Positions 32,810 to 41,084 of a DNA stretch of 64,000 nt are shown here, piece after piece (within the stretch, counting starts at the first letter, position 1; every line of letters starts with the position of its first letter). The stretch covers positions 1 through 64,000 of the forward strand of contig PBNO01000015.1 of NCBI GenBank assembly GCA_002723155.1, given 5' to 3'. A model generated the notes under the pieces. It searched no databases. It was given only the letters and a program-made list of their open reading frames with translations, and had not been told where the DNA came from. Origin of the DNA: Ponticaulis sp. GTDB lineage: Bacteria > Pseudomonadota > Alphaproteobacteria > Caulobacterales > Hyphomonadaceae. Made by a program: the position numbers and the translations under genes.

Positions 32810-34000
32810 TCAATCGAGACGAAGGCATGACACCTTATCGCCTGATGATTTTGCCGGATCTGATGAGGGACGATGGATCAGAACGTCCGCGTGGATAAAC
32901 GGGCTAAGCAATGAGGAGTCCTGATTGCCTGCAGGCACGACAATCTGTCGTCCATCTTCGTCATATGCGAGATGCCCGCGCATAAACGTTTCTCGTTGAC
33001 CGTTCGCAGGGATATCTTCTGCCAGAATCACATTCATCCAGCCTTCTGATAGCTCTGCGCCGATCATCGTCTGAACAAGAGGTTTCAGAAAAATATGAGC
33101 GCAGACCAGCGCGGATGCAGGGTTGCCGGGCAGCCCCAGAACACGAGCATCCCCCTTCTTGAAAAGCCAGGTCGGCTTGCCCGGCTTGATCGCGATCTTG
33201 GAGAAAACTTCTTCGAAACCGAGAGACTGGAAAACCGGTTTCATATGATCATGGTCGCCGACAGATGCGCCGCCAATTGGCACGTAAAGATCGACCTCGC
33301 CTGCGCTCTCAATTCGCCGTGCAATTTCAGCGCGATCATCAGGTGCAGCGCCCAGATCGATAGCCTCTCCGCCCCATGCGTTGATGAGCGCGCATAGCGA
33401 ATATCCATTCGACGCGATGATCTGGCCTTCAGACAACACGCTGCCCGGCGGACGCAGTTCGTCGCCGTTCGAGAGCACTGCCACTTTCGGGCGTCGATAG
33501 ACATCAACCGATCCATGATTGGCTGCCGCAATGATAGAAAGATGGCGTGGTGTCAGACGAGTTCCAGCCGCGATCAGCTCATCGCCCTTGGAGAAGTCTA
33601 TACCTGCACGGCGAATATGCAGGCTGGGCGATTTGGGCTCGATCAGTGTGACGGCATCCCCTTCACGGCTGACATTCTCCTGCATCACCACACGGTCTGC
33701 ACCGTCAGGTACGACCGAGCCGGTAAAGATGCGGACGCATTCGTTTTCACCGAGATCACCCTTGTACGGGTGCCCGGCGGGCGCTTCACCGACCAGCTTC
33801 AGCGTTTTACCTTGTACAAAATCGACATCACGCACGGCATAGCCATCCATCGCGGACATGTTTGATGCCGGCTGGGTAAGTTTAGCGAGAATGGGTGCTG
33901 AAAGCGTACGTCCGTCAGCTTCAGCCAGCGGGATGGTCTCGGACCGGGTACGAACGGCACTGGCGCTAATACGCGCCAGCGCTTCAAGTCTGTCGATCAA
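32810..34000 (-). CDS. moeA: Molybdopterin molybdenumtransferase MoeA
   Basis: The 396-residue protein inserts molybdate into adenylated molybdopterin. Motifs include SNMSAMDGYAVR near residue 46, FTGSVVPDGADRVVMQE, the MoeA/MogA core VLSNGDEL, PIGGASVGDHDHMK, and KIAIKPGKPTW with LPGNPASALV. It starts 35 bases after the ArsR-type regulator stop on the same strand, so it may be read through from the efflux operon. With mobA it indicates molybdoenzymes in this organism. Confidence 0.93.
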   Translation of the reverse strand: MIDRLEALARISASAVRTRSETIPLAEADGRTLSAPILAKLTQPASNMSAMDGYAVRDVDFVQGKTLKLVGEAPAGHPYKGDLGENECVRIFTGSVVPDGADRVVMQENVSREGDAVTLIEPKSPSLHIRRAGIDFSKGDELIAAGTRLTPRHLSIIAAANHGSVDVYRRPKVAVLSNGDELRPPGSVLSEGQIIASNGYSLCALINAWGGEAIDLGAAPDDRAEIARRIESAGEVDLYVPIGGASVGDHDHMKPVFQSLGFEEVFSKIAIKPGKPTWLFKKGDARVLGLPGNPASALVCAHIFLKPLVQTMIGAELSEGWMNVILAEDIPANGQRETFMRGHLAYDEDGRQIVVPAGNQDSSLLSPFIHADVLIHRPSSDPAKSSGDKVSCLRLD

Positions 34001-34035
34001 GGAAAGCTCCGGAAACGATCTGAAATCTCAGATTG

Positions 34036-34353
34036 TTATCCGTAGAAGCCACACAATGTGTCAACCAGAGCCTTACCAATGCCACCGCTGCAGCGGTAGA
34101 AAATCGTCTGTGCGTCACGACGGGACTCAACGAGCCCGGCTGCACGGAGCTTGGCGAGATGCTGAGATACAGCAGACTGGGACTGATCTGTCAGTTCCAC
34201 CAGCTGGTTCACAGACAACTCACCGCCGCTCAGTGCGCAGAGAATCTTCAGCCGCGTTTCGCTGGCCATAGCTTTCAGCACTTCCGATGCCTCATTGATG
34301 CGGTCTGAAACCACGTCAAAGGCTTCCTTTGAGTCTGGATGCAAAACTGTCAT
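34036..34353 (-). CDS. ArsR-family regulator, SqrR/BigR-like
   Basis: This 105-residue winged-helix repressor has the core KAMASETRLKILCALSGGELSVNQLVE and the recognition helix QSAVSQHLAKLRAAGL. Cysteines are at residues 39, 88 and 101. In SqrR and BigR, sulfide-sensing ArsR proteins, two cysteines near 41 and 107 form polysulfide or disulfide links. C39 matches the first. C101 sits about one helical turn before the usual second position. Its ATG overlaps the RND stop by one base (TGATG), and the neighbouring genes are rhodanese, SQR-like and thioredoxin, all supporting reactive-sulfur sensing. Metals or arsenic are alternative ligands. Confidence 0.82.
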   Translation of the reverse strand: MTVLHPDSKEAFDVVSDRINEASEVLKAMASETRLKILCALSGGELSVNQLVELTDQSQSAVSQHLAKLRAAGLVESRRDAQTIFYRCSGGIGKALVDTLCGFYG

Positions 34354-37300
34354 CAGGAAAAACGCTCCTCTGTAACCATCATCTCTGCGCCATCGCCATC
34401 ATCGGTTTTAGCTTCAGGCGGCAGCCACTCTGGTCCCCGCAGAGCAATATAGATTGCAGGGATTACCAGAACAGTAAGCGCAGTAGAAGATGCAAGTCCA
34501 AACAGCAGTGAAATCGCTAATCCCTGGAAAATAGGGTCAGTCAGGATCACTGCTGCACCAATCATAGCCGCAAGTGCAGTCAGTACGATTGGTTTGAAAC
34601 GAATCGCGCCGGCATCAAGCAGAACCTCTTTGAGAGGCGTGGTTGCGTCGGTGCGGTGACGTACGAAGTCCACCAGAAGGATGGAGTTCCGCACGATAAT
34701 GCCCGCGAGCGCGATGAAACCAATCATTGATGTCGCCGTGAAGGCGGCACCGAACAACCAGTGACCAATCATGATACCGATCAGCGTGAGCGGAACGGGC
34801 GTCAGGATGATCAGAGGCACACGGAACGTACCAAACTGGGCGACCACCAGAATATAGATACCCACCAGAGCGACACCGAAAGCCATGCCCATGTCACGGA
34901 AGGTCACATATGTGATCTCCCACTCGCCATCCCAGAGAATGGTCGGACGCGTTTCATCTTCCGGCTGACCATACATACGCACAGCTGGTGCCTCGAGACC
35001 GACTGCTTCCCAGTCATATTCCGCGATGAGGTCCTGAATCTCGAACATGCCGTAGATTGGTGCCTCATAACGACCGGCAAGTTCGCCCATCACCATATCC
35101 GTGAAATAGCCGTCCCGTCGGAAGATAAGCGGAGAGCCCACTTCTTCGGAAACATTCACCAGAGCACCTAGCTCCACAGGCGCAATACCCGGCTGCCCCA
35201 TACGGCGAGGGACAGGGATCGCACCGATCTCCTGCGTCCATGCGCGCTCAGCACGTGGCAGCCGGATATTGATGTTCAGCGGGTCTCGGCCTTCGCCGCG
35301 CGGATTCACGCCAACAGTCTGACCGGAAAACGCCAAAGCGACCGTGTCGAGAATATCCTGCTGCATGACGCCATAATCGGTCGCACGCGGTTCATCAACA
35401 GAGATAGACAGACGAGGTGCTGGCGAGCCGATTGAATCGTTCACGTCCACGATAAAGTCTGTCTCTTCAAAGAAGCCACGCACAATGCCTGCCGTCTGAC
35501 GGCGTGCTTCCGGCGTTGGGCCATAAATCTCTGCCATCAGAGTCGCGATGACCGGCGGGCCAGGCGGCACTTCTACGACGCTTACATTTGCGCCCTCAGG
35601 AAGCGGCACATCGAGAACGAGATGGCGCAGCTCCAGAGCTACTTCATGGCTGGACCGGTCACGGTGCTCTTTCTCGGACAGATTGACCTGAAGGTCGCCG
35701 AGCTCCGGAGAGTTTCGCAGGAAGTAGTGACGTACAAGGCCGTTGAAGTTGAACGGCGCTGCCGTGCCTGCATAAGCCTGAATTGTCTCTACCTCGTGCA
35801 CGCCGCGAATAGCGTCTGCCAGCGCAAAGAGTGACCGTTCGGTATCTTCAACAGATGCACCTTCCGGCAGATCGAGAACAATCTGGATCTCAGACTTGTT
35901 ATCGAATGGAAGAAGTTTCACCGGCACAGCCTTGAAAGCAAACAAGCTCATCGAGGCCAGCGTCGTCACGCCGACGATCAGAAGAAACGTCCATGCAGTC
36001 GTTCGCGACTTCACAATCGGCCCGGCCACAGCCCGGTAGAATTTGCTGATACGCGTCTCGGCGTGTTCGTCATGTCCATGATCAGCAAGCTTTGCATTGC
36101 CCGCAATTTTCATCAGCAGCCAAGGCGCAATGCCAACCGCAACGAAGAATGAAAACATCATCGCTGCAGACGCATTCGCCGGAATTGGTGCCATGTATGG
36201 GCCCATAAGGCCGGATACGAACATCATAGGCAGAAGTGCAGCGATAACTGTAAGCGTCGCGATGATGGTCGGGTTACCAACTTCGGCAACCGCATCCACG
36301 GCCGCCTTCACACGTGTCCGGCCATCTTTCATTGCCCAGTGACGGGCAATGTTTTCGATGATGACAATCGCATCGTCGACCAGAATACCGATCGAAAAGA
36401 TAAGCGCGAACAGGCTCACGCGGTTGATCGTGTACCCCATCATCAAAGACGCAAACAGCGTCAGCAGAATGGTTGTCGGGATAACGATCAACGTCACCAG
36501 AGCTTCACGCCAGCCAATCGCAAACGCGATCAGAACAACGATAGACACCGTCGCCAGACCGAGGTGGAACAGAAGCTCGTTGGCTTTGTGGTTCGCAGTC
36601 TCACCATAGTTACGCGTGACCTCCACGCGCACACCTTCCGGAATGAGCGTACCTGTCAGCTCGTCCACGCGGTGCAGAATAGCTTCGGCTACATTCACCG
36701 CATTTGCACCCGGACGTTTCGCCAGCGCGAGTGTCACAGCAGGACGCGCATCAAACTCGTCAGCGCCGTCATGTCGCTCAAGCGTCCAGACGCGGTCTTC
36801 AGTCTCCTCACCGACGACGCGGACTGTTGCGACATCAGACAGATAAACGCTTCGGCCACCCGTGCCCGGAAGCTCCAGACGTTCCAGCTCTGCAACTGAG
36901 TTCACGCGGTCACCAGCCTGAACGATAACGCTCTCGCCTTCCTGACGGGCTGTGCCGACAGGCTGCGCGGCAGCTGCTTGCTGAACTGACTGAACGAGGG
37001 TTTGAAGCGGCACACCATAGGCTGCAAGCGCCTGTATGTCCGGCTCTACGCGCATCTCAAGAGGACGCCCGCCGACAACATATGTCAGGCCAACTTCATC
37101 GACCTTCATCAGCTCTCGCTGAAGCTCGTCCACAATCATACGAAGGCTCGTGTCGGACCAGACGCTGCCCGTCCACTCTTCAGGAGACAGGGTCAGGCTG
37201 ACAATCGGAACGTCATTAATGCCGCGACCGACAACCAGCGGCATAGGCACCCCATTCGGGATACGGTCGATGTTCGCTCGAATGCGCTCATGTACACGCA

Positions 37301-37631
37301 GTATGGCGTCGTCGGCATCTGTGCCGACGTCGAAGCGCGCCGTTACCAGCGCGCCATCATCGCGCGACTGCGAATAGACATGCTCGACATTCGGGATCGC
37401 CATAATGATCTGTTCGAGAGGTTCAGTTACCTGCTCAACCGTATCGGCAGCGCGAAGACCCGCGGCAGACACCATAATATCTACCATCGGCACAGAAATC
37501 TGAGGCTCTTCCTCACGCGGGATCGTCAGAAGCGCGATCAACCCGACAGCCAGGGCTGACAGGAGGAAGAGCGGTGTAAGCGGCGAACGGATCGTCGCTT
37601 TGGTGATTGAACCGGAAATATCCGCTTTCAT
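34353..37631 (-). CDS. RND efflux transporter, inner-membrane pump
   Basis: The 1092-residue protein has the AcrB-like duplicated plan. There is one N-terminal membrane helix, a large periplasmic loop, then helix bundles around residues 340-500 and 870-1070. GILVDDAIVIIENIARHW contains the proton-relay aspartate pair of TM4. The family fits hydrophobic/amphiphilic efflux with adaptor and TolC partners. The adaptor gene ends five bases upstream and a TolC-like gene lies in the divergent operon. The C-terminal segment is Glu/Asp-rich. The substrate is unknown; location with sulfur genes suggests export of sulfur-stress products or thiol-reactive compounds. Confidence 0.9.
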   Translation of the reverse strand: MKADISGSITKATIRSPLTPLFLLSALAVGLIALLTIPREEEPQISVPMVDIMVSAAGLRAADTVEQVTEPLEQIIMAIPNVEHVYSQSRDDGALVTARFDVGTDADDAILRVHERIRANIDRIPNGVPMPLVVGRGINDVPIVSLTLSPEEWTGSVWSDTSLRMIVDELQRELMKVDEVGLTYVVGGRPLEMRVEPDIQALAAYGVPLQTLVQSVQQAAAAQPVGTARQEGESVIVQAGDRVNSVAELERLELPGTGGRSVYLSDVATVRVVGEETEDRVWTLERHDGADEFDARPAVTLALAKRPGANAVNVAEAILHRVDELTGTLIPEGVRVEVTRNYGETANHKANELLFHLGLATVSIVVLIAFAIGWREALVTLIVIPTTILLTLFASLMMGYTINRVSLFALIFSIGILVDDAIVIIENIARHWAMKDGRTRVKAAVDAVAEVGNPTIIATLTVIAALLPMMFVSGLMGPYMAPIPANASAAMMFSFFVAVGIAPWLLMKIAGNAKLADHGHDEHAETRISKFYRAVAGPIVKSRTTAWTFLLIVGVTTLASMSLFAFKAVPVKLLPFDNKSEIQIVLDLPEGASVEDTERSLFALADAIRGVHEVETIQAYAGTAAPFNFNGLVRHYFLRNSPELGDLQVNLSEKEHRDRSSHEVALELRHLVLDVPLPEGANVSVVEVPPGPPVIATLMAEIYGPTPEARRQTAGIVRGFFEETDFIVDVNDSIGSPAPRLSISVDEPRATDYGVMQQDILDTVALAFSGQTVGVNPRGEGRDPLNINIRLPRAERAWTQEIGAIPVPRRMGQPGIAPVELGALVNVSEEVGSPLIFRRDGYFTDMVMGELAGRYEAPIYGMFEIQDLIAEYDWEAVGLEAPAVRMYGQPEDETRPTILWDGEWEITYVTFRDMGMAFGVALVGIYILVVAQFGTFRVPLIILTPVPLTLIGIMIGHWLFGAAFTATSMIGFIALAGIIVRNSILLVDFVRHRTDATTPLKEVLLDAGAIRFKPIVLTALAAMIGAAVILTDPIFQGLAISLLFGLASSTALTVLVIPAIYIALRGPEWLPPEAKTDDGDGAEMMVTEERFS

Positions 37632-37635
37632 AATC

Positions 37636-38622
37636 TTACTCCGGCATCGTAATTACGTCGCCTGGGCGGAGACCGGACAGGATTTCGTAATAGCCTTCAG
37701 TTTCACCGAGAGGTGCTGCGAGAGCGACCGGCGCATCGACGAAACGCTCACCCACCTCAACACGAACAAAGTCGACGCCATAGCGCGTGGATACATATTC
37801 AGCGGGGATACGGGTTGCGCGGCGTTCACCAACAGGTGCAAGCACATCCACGCGTTCACCAACCAGCGCATTGAGACCGCCCTGCACTGTCGCGTCCGCC
37901 ACAACCGCGCCGTCGCGAAGTTCAGGATAAACCGTGATGATGGTCGCAGAGCGCACTTCATTGCCACGCGATGGCTGGCGCAGAGAGATCGTCTCACCTT
38001 CAGCAACCTGAGAGGCATGGCGCTCTGGCAATGACAGGCGCACAACGCCGTTCAGCGTCGCAAAGCTTGCAATCACCTCGCCCGGGTTCACCACAGAGCC
38101 TTCAACTACATTCACACTTGTGACGCGTGCATCAGCCGGAGCGAGAATACGGCCCTCAGACTGACGTGCTGCCAGTGCGCGGCGCTCAGCCTGCGCAGAA
38201 GCGAGGTTGCGGTTCAGAACTTCGAGCGCTGTACGTTGCTCGTCCAGACGCGCACGAGGAAAGAAGCCGTCTTCGAACAGCGCCTCATTGCGAGCGAGAT
38301 CCGCTTCAGCTTGCGAAATCTGTGACTGAAGGCCCGCAATACGTGCGTCGAAAGCGGCGAGGCCCGGGCCGATCGTGTCGTCGGTGACAAGCGCAACAAG
38401 TTCGCCCGCCTCAACGACCTGACCTTCATCAATGCTGAGACGCGACACAACGCCTTGAAGGCGCGAACGCGCCGTCGCCACGTCACCTGCCTCTATGCGC
38501 GCGATCACCGGACGGTAGTCGACCACAGTCATCTCTTCGACTGTAATATTCTGTGCGAGGGCAGCAGGCGCGGCGACAGCAATCAGCGTCGCCAGCGCAG
38601 CAAGTTTAGTAGCGGCCTGCAT
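37636..38622 (-). CDS. RND periplasmic adaptor (HlyD/MFP family)
   Basis: This protein of 328 residues has a signal peptide ending at AALAQ. The lipoyl-like half-motif (VSRLSIDEGQVVEAGELVAL) is followed by an alpha-hairpin of about 70 residues and the second lipoyl half (VTSVNVVEGSVVNPGEVIA). A beta-barrel region then follows. It links the RND pump at 34353 to an outer-membrane channel. It has no lipobox cysteine, so it is probably periplasmic. The start overlaps the rhodanese stop by 17 bases. Confidence 0.9.
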   Translation of the reverse strand: MQAATKLAALATLIAVAAPAALAQNITVEEMTVVDYRPVIARIEAGDVATARSRLQGVVSRLSIDEGQVVEAGELVALVTDDTIGPGLAAFDARIAGLQSQISQAEADLARNEALFEDGFFPRARLDEQRTALEVLNRNLASAQAERRALAARQSEGRILAPADARVTSVNVVEGSVVNPGEVIASFATLNGVVRLSLPERHASQVAEGETISLRQPSRGNEVRSATIITVYPELRDGAVVADATVQGGLNALVGERVDVLAPVGERRATRIPAEYVSTRYGVDFVRVEVGERFVDAPVALAAPLGETEGYYEILSGLRPGDVITMPE

Positions 38623-38968
38623 CTTGTACCTGACCTGTAGCTGGATTGATTTTAACGACTGGAAGATTGTGGGTCTTCCACATGCCGATACCGCCCGTCA
38701 TGTGAGCGGCATCCGCGCCGGTTTCTTTCATGAACATATCAAGCGCCATGCGCGAACGTTTGCCCGAACCGCATTGGAAGATAACGCGACGGGCACCATC
38801 GGTCGGGATCGCTTTCGGCTCAAAGGTGGACAGCGGATGGAGCAGCGCACCATGAATACGCTCGTTTGCGAACTCGGCTGGTTCACGCACATCAACGAGC
38901 AGAATCTTCTGCGCTTTGAGGTCTTCAAAAATGTCTGTTGGCGGCAGATCGCGTCCGTCACTCATCAT
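38606..38968 (-). CDS. Rhodanese-like sulfurtransferase
   Basis: This single-domain rhodanese of 120 residues has VDVREPAEFANERIHGALLHP, then the active-site loop QCGSGKRS with the catalytic cysteine at about residue 66, and a GGIGMW segment. It can carry a persulfide and pass sulfane sulfur to acceptors. It is first in the leftward operon, before the adaptor and RND pump. GGGAG precedes two consecutive ATGs (38968 and 38965); the second has the better spacing. It likely works with the divergent SQR and thioredoxin. Confidence 0.88.
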   Translation of the reverse strand: MMSDGRDLPPTDIFEDLKAQKILLVDVREPAEFANERIHGALLHPLSTFEPKAIPTDGARRVIFQCGSGKRSRMALDMFMKETGADAAHMTGGIGMWKTHNLPVVKINPATGQVQDAGRY

Positions 38969-39111
38969 CTAACTCCCATTTTCTGAGGCACCATTCGGTA
39001 ATTACACCCCTATCTGCCTCAGTTTAGCATTATCTTATATGCGACATATTGCACACTTTCTAATATTATGATTTTATAAATAATGCAAAACATAATTTTT
39101 GGGAGGCTGAG
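38969..39111. promoter_or_regulatory. Divergent AT-rich promoter/operator region of the sulfur-efflux cluster
   Basis: This 143-base gap drives the leftward rhodanese-adaptor-RND-regulator operon and the rightward SQR-TrxC-DUF2892-TolC operon. The stretch 39025-39102 is strikingly AT-rich for this genome and contains ATTAT and ATAAT arms facing each other near 39065-39085. ArsR-type repressors bind such palindromes over the -10 region. The exact operator is not determined. A GGGAGG ribosome site at 39102-39107 precedes the SQR gene. Confidence 0.5.
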
Positions 39112-40383
39112 ATGGCCAAGATTGTTGTTTTAGGTGCAGGGCTCGGAGGCGTCATCGCTGCTTACGAGATTCGAAATGCGGCTCGCCGCGAAGATGAAGT
39201 CGTCGTCATCAACGAATATGACTTCTACCAGTTTGTTCCTTCTAACCCCTGGGTCATCGTCGGCTGGCGAGAACGCAAAGACATTGTTGTCGATCTGGTC
39301 AAACCTATGAAGAAGAAGAAAATCGACTTCATCGTTGGCAAAGCTGCCAAAGTTGATCCGGAAGCCAAATGCGTTCGCATGGAAGATGGCTCATCAGTCG
39401 ATTATGATTATCTGGTCATCTCAACAGGCCCTGAGCTAGCGTTCGACGAAATCGAAGGCCTCGGCCCGCATGGCGGCCACACTCAATCGGTCTGCCATAT
39501 CGATCACGCAACGGCTGGCTATGCAGCATTTGAAGAGCTGTGCGCTGATCCTGGCCCGGTCATTGTGGGCGCGGTTCAAGGCGCGTCCTGTTATGGCCCC
39601 GCCTATGAAACAGCGATGATCATTGAGACCGAGCTTCGCAAGCGCAAAGTGCGAGACAAGGTTCCGATGACGTTTGTGACGTCTGAACCATACGTTGGGC
39701 ATCTTGGCCTTGGCGGCGTTGGCGACACCAAAGGCCTTCTCGAAAGCGAGATGCGCGAGCGTCACATCAACTGGATCTGCAACGCGAAAGTCAAACGCGT
39801 CGAAGCAGACAAGATGATCGTGGAAGAAATGAACGAAGACGGCACGCTCAAGAAAGAGCATGAGCTGCCAATGAAGTTCTCCATGATGCTTCCGGCGTTC
39901 CGCGGCATTCCTGCTGTGCGCGATGTTGAAGGCCTGTCGAACCCGCGTGGCTTCATCCTGACGGATAAGCACCAACGTAACCCGAAATATCCGGAAATCT
40001 TCGGTATCGGCGTTTGCATTGCTATCCCGCCTGTCGAACAGACACCGGTCCCGGTCGGCGTTCCGAAAACCGGATTCATGATCGAGTCCATGGTAACAGC
40101 AACAGCTGAAAACCTTGGCGAAATCCTGCGCGGCAAAGAGCCGACGCACGAGGCCACATGGAATGCGATCTGTATTGCAGATTTCGGCGATGGCGGCGTT
40201 GCATTCGTTGCGCAGCCTCAGATTCCGCCGCGAAACGTCAACTGGTCAATGGCTGGCGGATGGGTCCACACTGCCAAGATCGCCTTCGAGAAATACTTCC
40301 TGAAGAAGATCAAATCGGGCAAGTCTGAAACATTCTATGAGAATGCCGCGCTGAGCATTCTGAAAACTCATAAGCTCAAATAG
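39112..40383 (+). CDS. Sulfide:quinone oxidoreductase-like flavoprotein
   Basis: This 423-residue FAD protein begins KIVVLGAGLGGVIAAYEI, the dinucleotide-binding motif. Three cysteines stand in SQR contexts: C128 in SVCHIDHA, C160 in GASCYGPAYE and C302 in GVCIAIPPVE. These match the catalytic trio of bacterial SQR. The enzyme would oxidise sulfide to polysulfide or persulfide and reduce quinone at the membrane. It starts the rightward operon, with thioredoxin 2 following 23 bases later. I am confident of the SQR/FCC superfamily and fairly confident of SQR itself; the exact SQR type is not assigned. Confidence 0.87.
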   Translation: MAKIVVLGAGLGGVIAAYEIRNAARREDEVVVINEYDFYQFVPSNPWVIVGWRERKDIVVDLVKPMKKKKIDFIVGKAAKVDPEAKCVRMEDGSSVDYDYLVISTGPELAFDEIEGLGPHGGHTQSVCHIDHATAGYAAFEELCADPGPVIVGAVQGASCYGPAYETAMIIETELRKRKVRDKVPMTFVTSEPYVGHLGLGGVGDTKGLLESEMRERHINWICNAKVKRVEADKMIVEEMNEDGTLKKEHELPMKFSMMLPAFRGIPAVRDVEGLSNPRGFILTDKHQRNPKYPEIFGIGVCIAIPPVEQTPVPVGVPKTGFMIESMVTATAENLGEILRGKEPTHEATWNAICIADFGDGGVAFVAQPQIPPRNVNWSMAGGWVHTAKIAFEKYFLKKIKSGKSETFYENAALSILKTHKLK

Positions 40384-40406
40384 GCCGAAAGGAGGCCTTT
40401 CCGACC

Positions 40407-40862
40407 ATGACGACAGCCACTTCACATACTCTCGTTTGCACAGAGTGCGGACAGCTGAACCGTGTACCGGCTGGAAAGGCACTTTCTCAGGGCAAGTGCG
40501 GCACATGCGGTGTCACACTCGCTACGAAAAAGCCCCGCGACATTGATGGTGCCATGCTGTCCAAGCTGATGGCAAAAGACACAGGCATGTATGTCCTTGA
40601 TCTTTGGGCACCATGGTGTGGCCCGTGTCGCATGATGGCGCCATCCTATGCCCAGACCGCCGAGGCGCTCGGCGATCAGGTGCGCTTTTTCAAACTCAAC
40701 ACCGATGAAAATCAGCAGGCTGCCGGTCGCTTTAATATTCGCGGCATCCCGACCCTCATCGCGTTCAAAGACGGCAAACAGGCTGGCATCCAGTCTGGTG
40801 CTATGCAGAAACCACAGCTCATGGCGTGGACCGGGCAAACCCTCGGCATCCCACAGGGCTGA
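40407..40862 (+). CDS. trxC: Thioredoxin 2 (TrxC type)
   Basis: This 151-residue thioredoxin has an N-terminal zinc ribbon (CTEC at residues 11-14 and CGTC at 31-34) and the active site WCGPC near 70. This layout defines TrxC, an oxidative-stress thioredoxin. It reduces disulfides and persulfides in the cytoplasm. It follows the SQR gene with a strong AAAGGAGG ribosome site, so in this cluster it probably releases sulfur from protein persulfides. Confidence 0.93.
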   Translation: MTTATSHTLVCTECGQLNRVPAGKALSQGKCGTCGVTLATKKPRDIDGAMLSKLMAKDTGMYVLDLWAPWCGPCRMMAPSYAQTAEALGDQVRFFKLNTDENQQAAGRFNIRGIPTLIAFKDGKQAGIQSGAMQKPQLMAWTGQTLGIPQG

Positions 40863-40880
40863 TTACTGAAAGAGTAGACG

Positions 40881-41084
40881 ATGAATCTTGATCGTGCAAT
40901 TTTCGCCTTCGCTGGTGTCGTGATCCTCGCGAGCCTCGCGCTCGGCTATTACGTGTCACCTTACTGGTTCCTGCTGACAGCCTTTGCGGGCCTCAACATG
41001 TTCCAGGCCGCCTTCACCGGCTTTTGTCCGGCGGCGATGATCTTCAAAGCTCTCGGTGTGAAATCAGGCTGCGCTTTCAAATGA
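40881..41084 (+). CDS. DUF2892 small inner-membrane protein
   Basis: The 67-residue protein has two hydrophobic segments (about 7-24 and 28-45) and the family's TGFCPAAMIFKALGV segment, with cysteines at 49 and 65. DUF2892 domains are fused to rhodanese in YgaP and often travel with SQR, rhodanese and BigR-type regulators. A role in membrane transport of sulfur species (thiocyanate in YgaP) is possible. The TolC-like gene starts within its stop codon region. Confidence 0.88.
   Translation: MNLDRAIFAFAGVVILASLALGYYVSPYWFLLTAFAGLNMFQAAFTGFCPAAMIFKALGVKSGCAFK

Noticed and set aside
34353..37631. Long open frames on the + strand inside the RND gene (for example 36339-36899 and 37002-37559)
   Set aside because: They lie opposite a conserved 1092-residue pump with clear motifs and have no plausible protein features.
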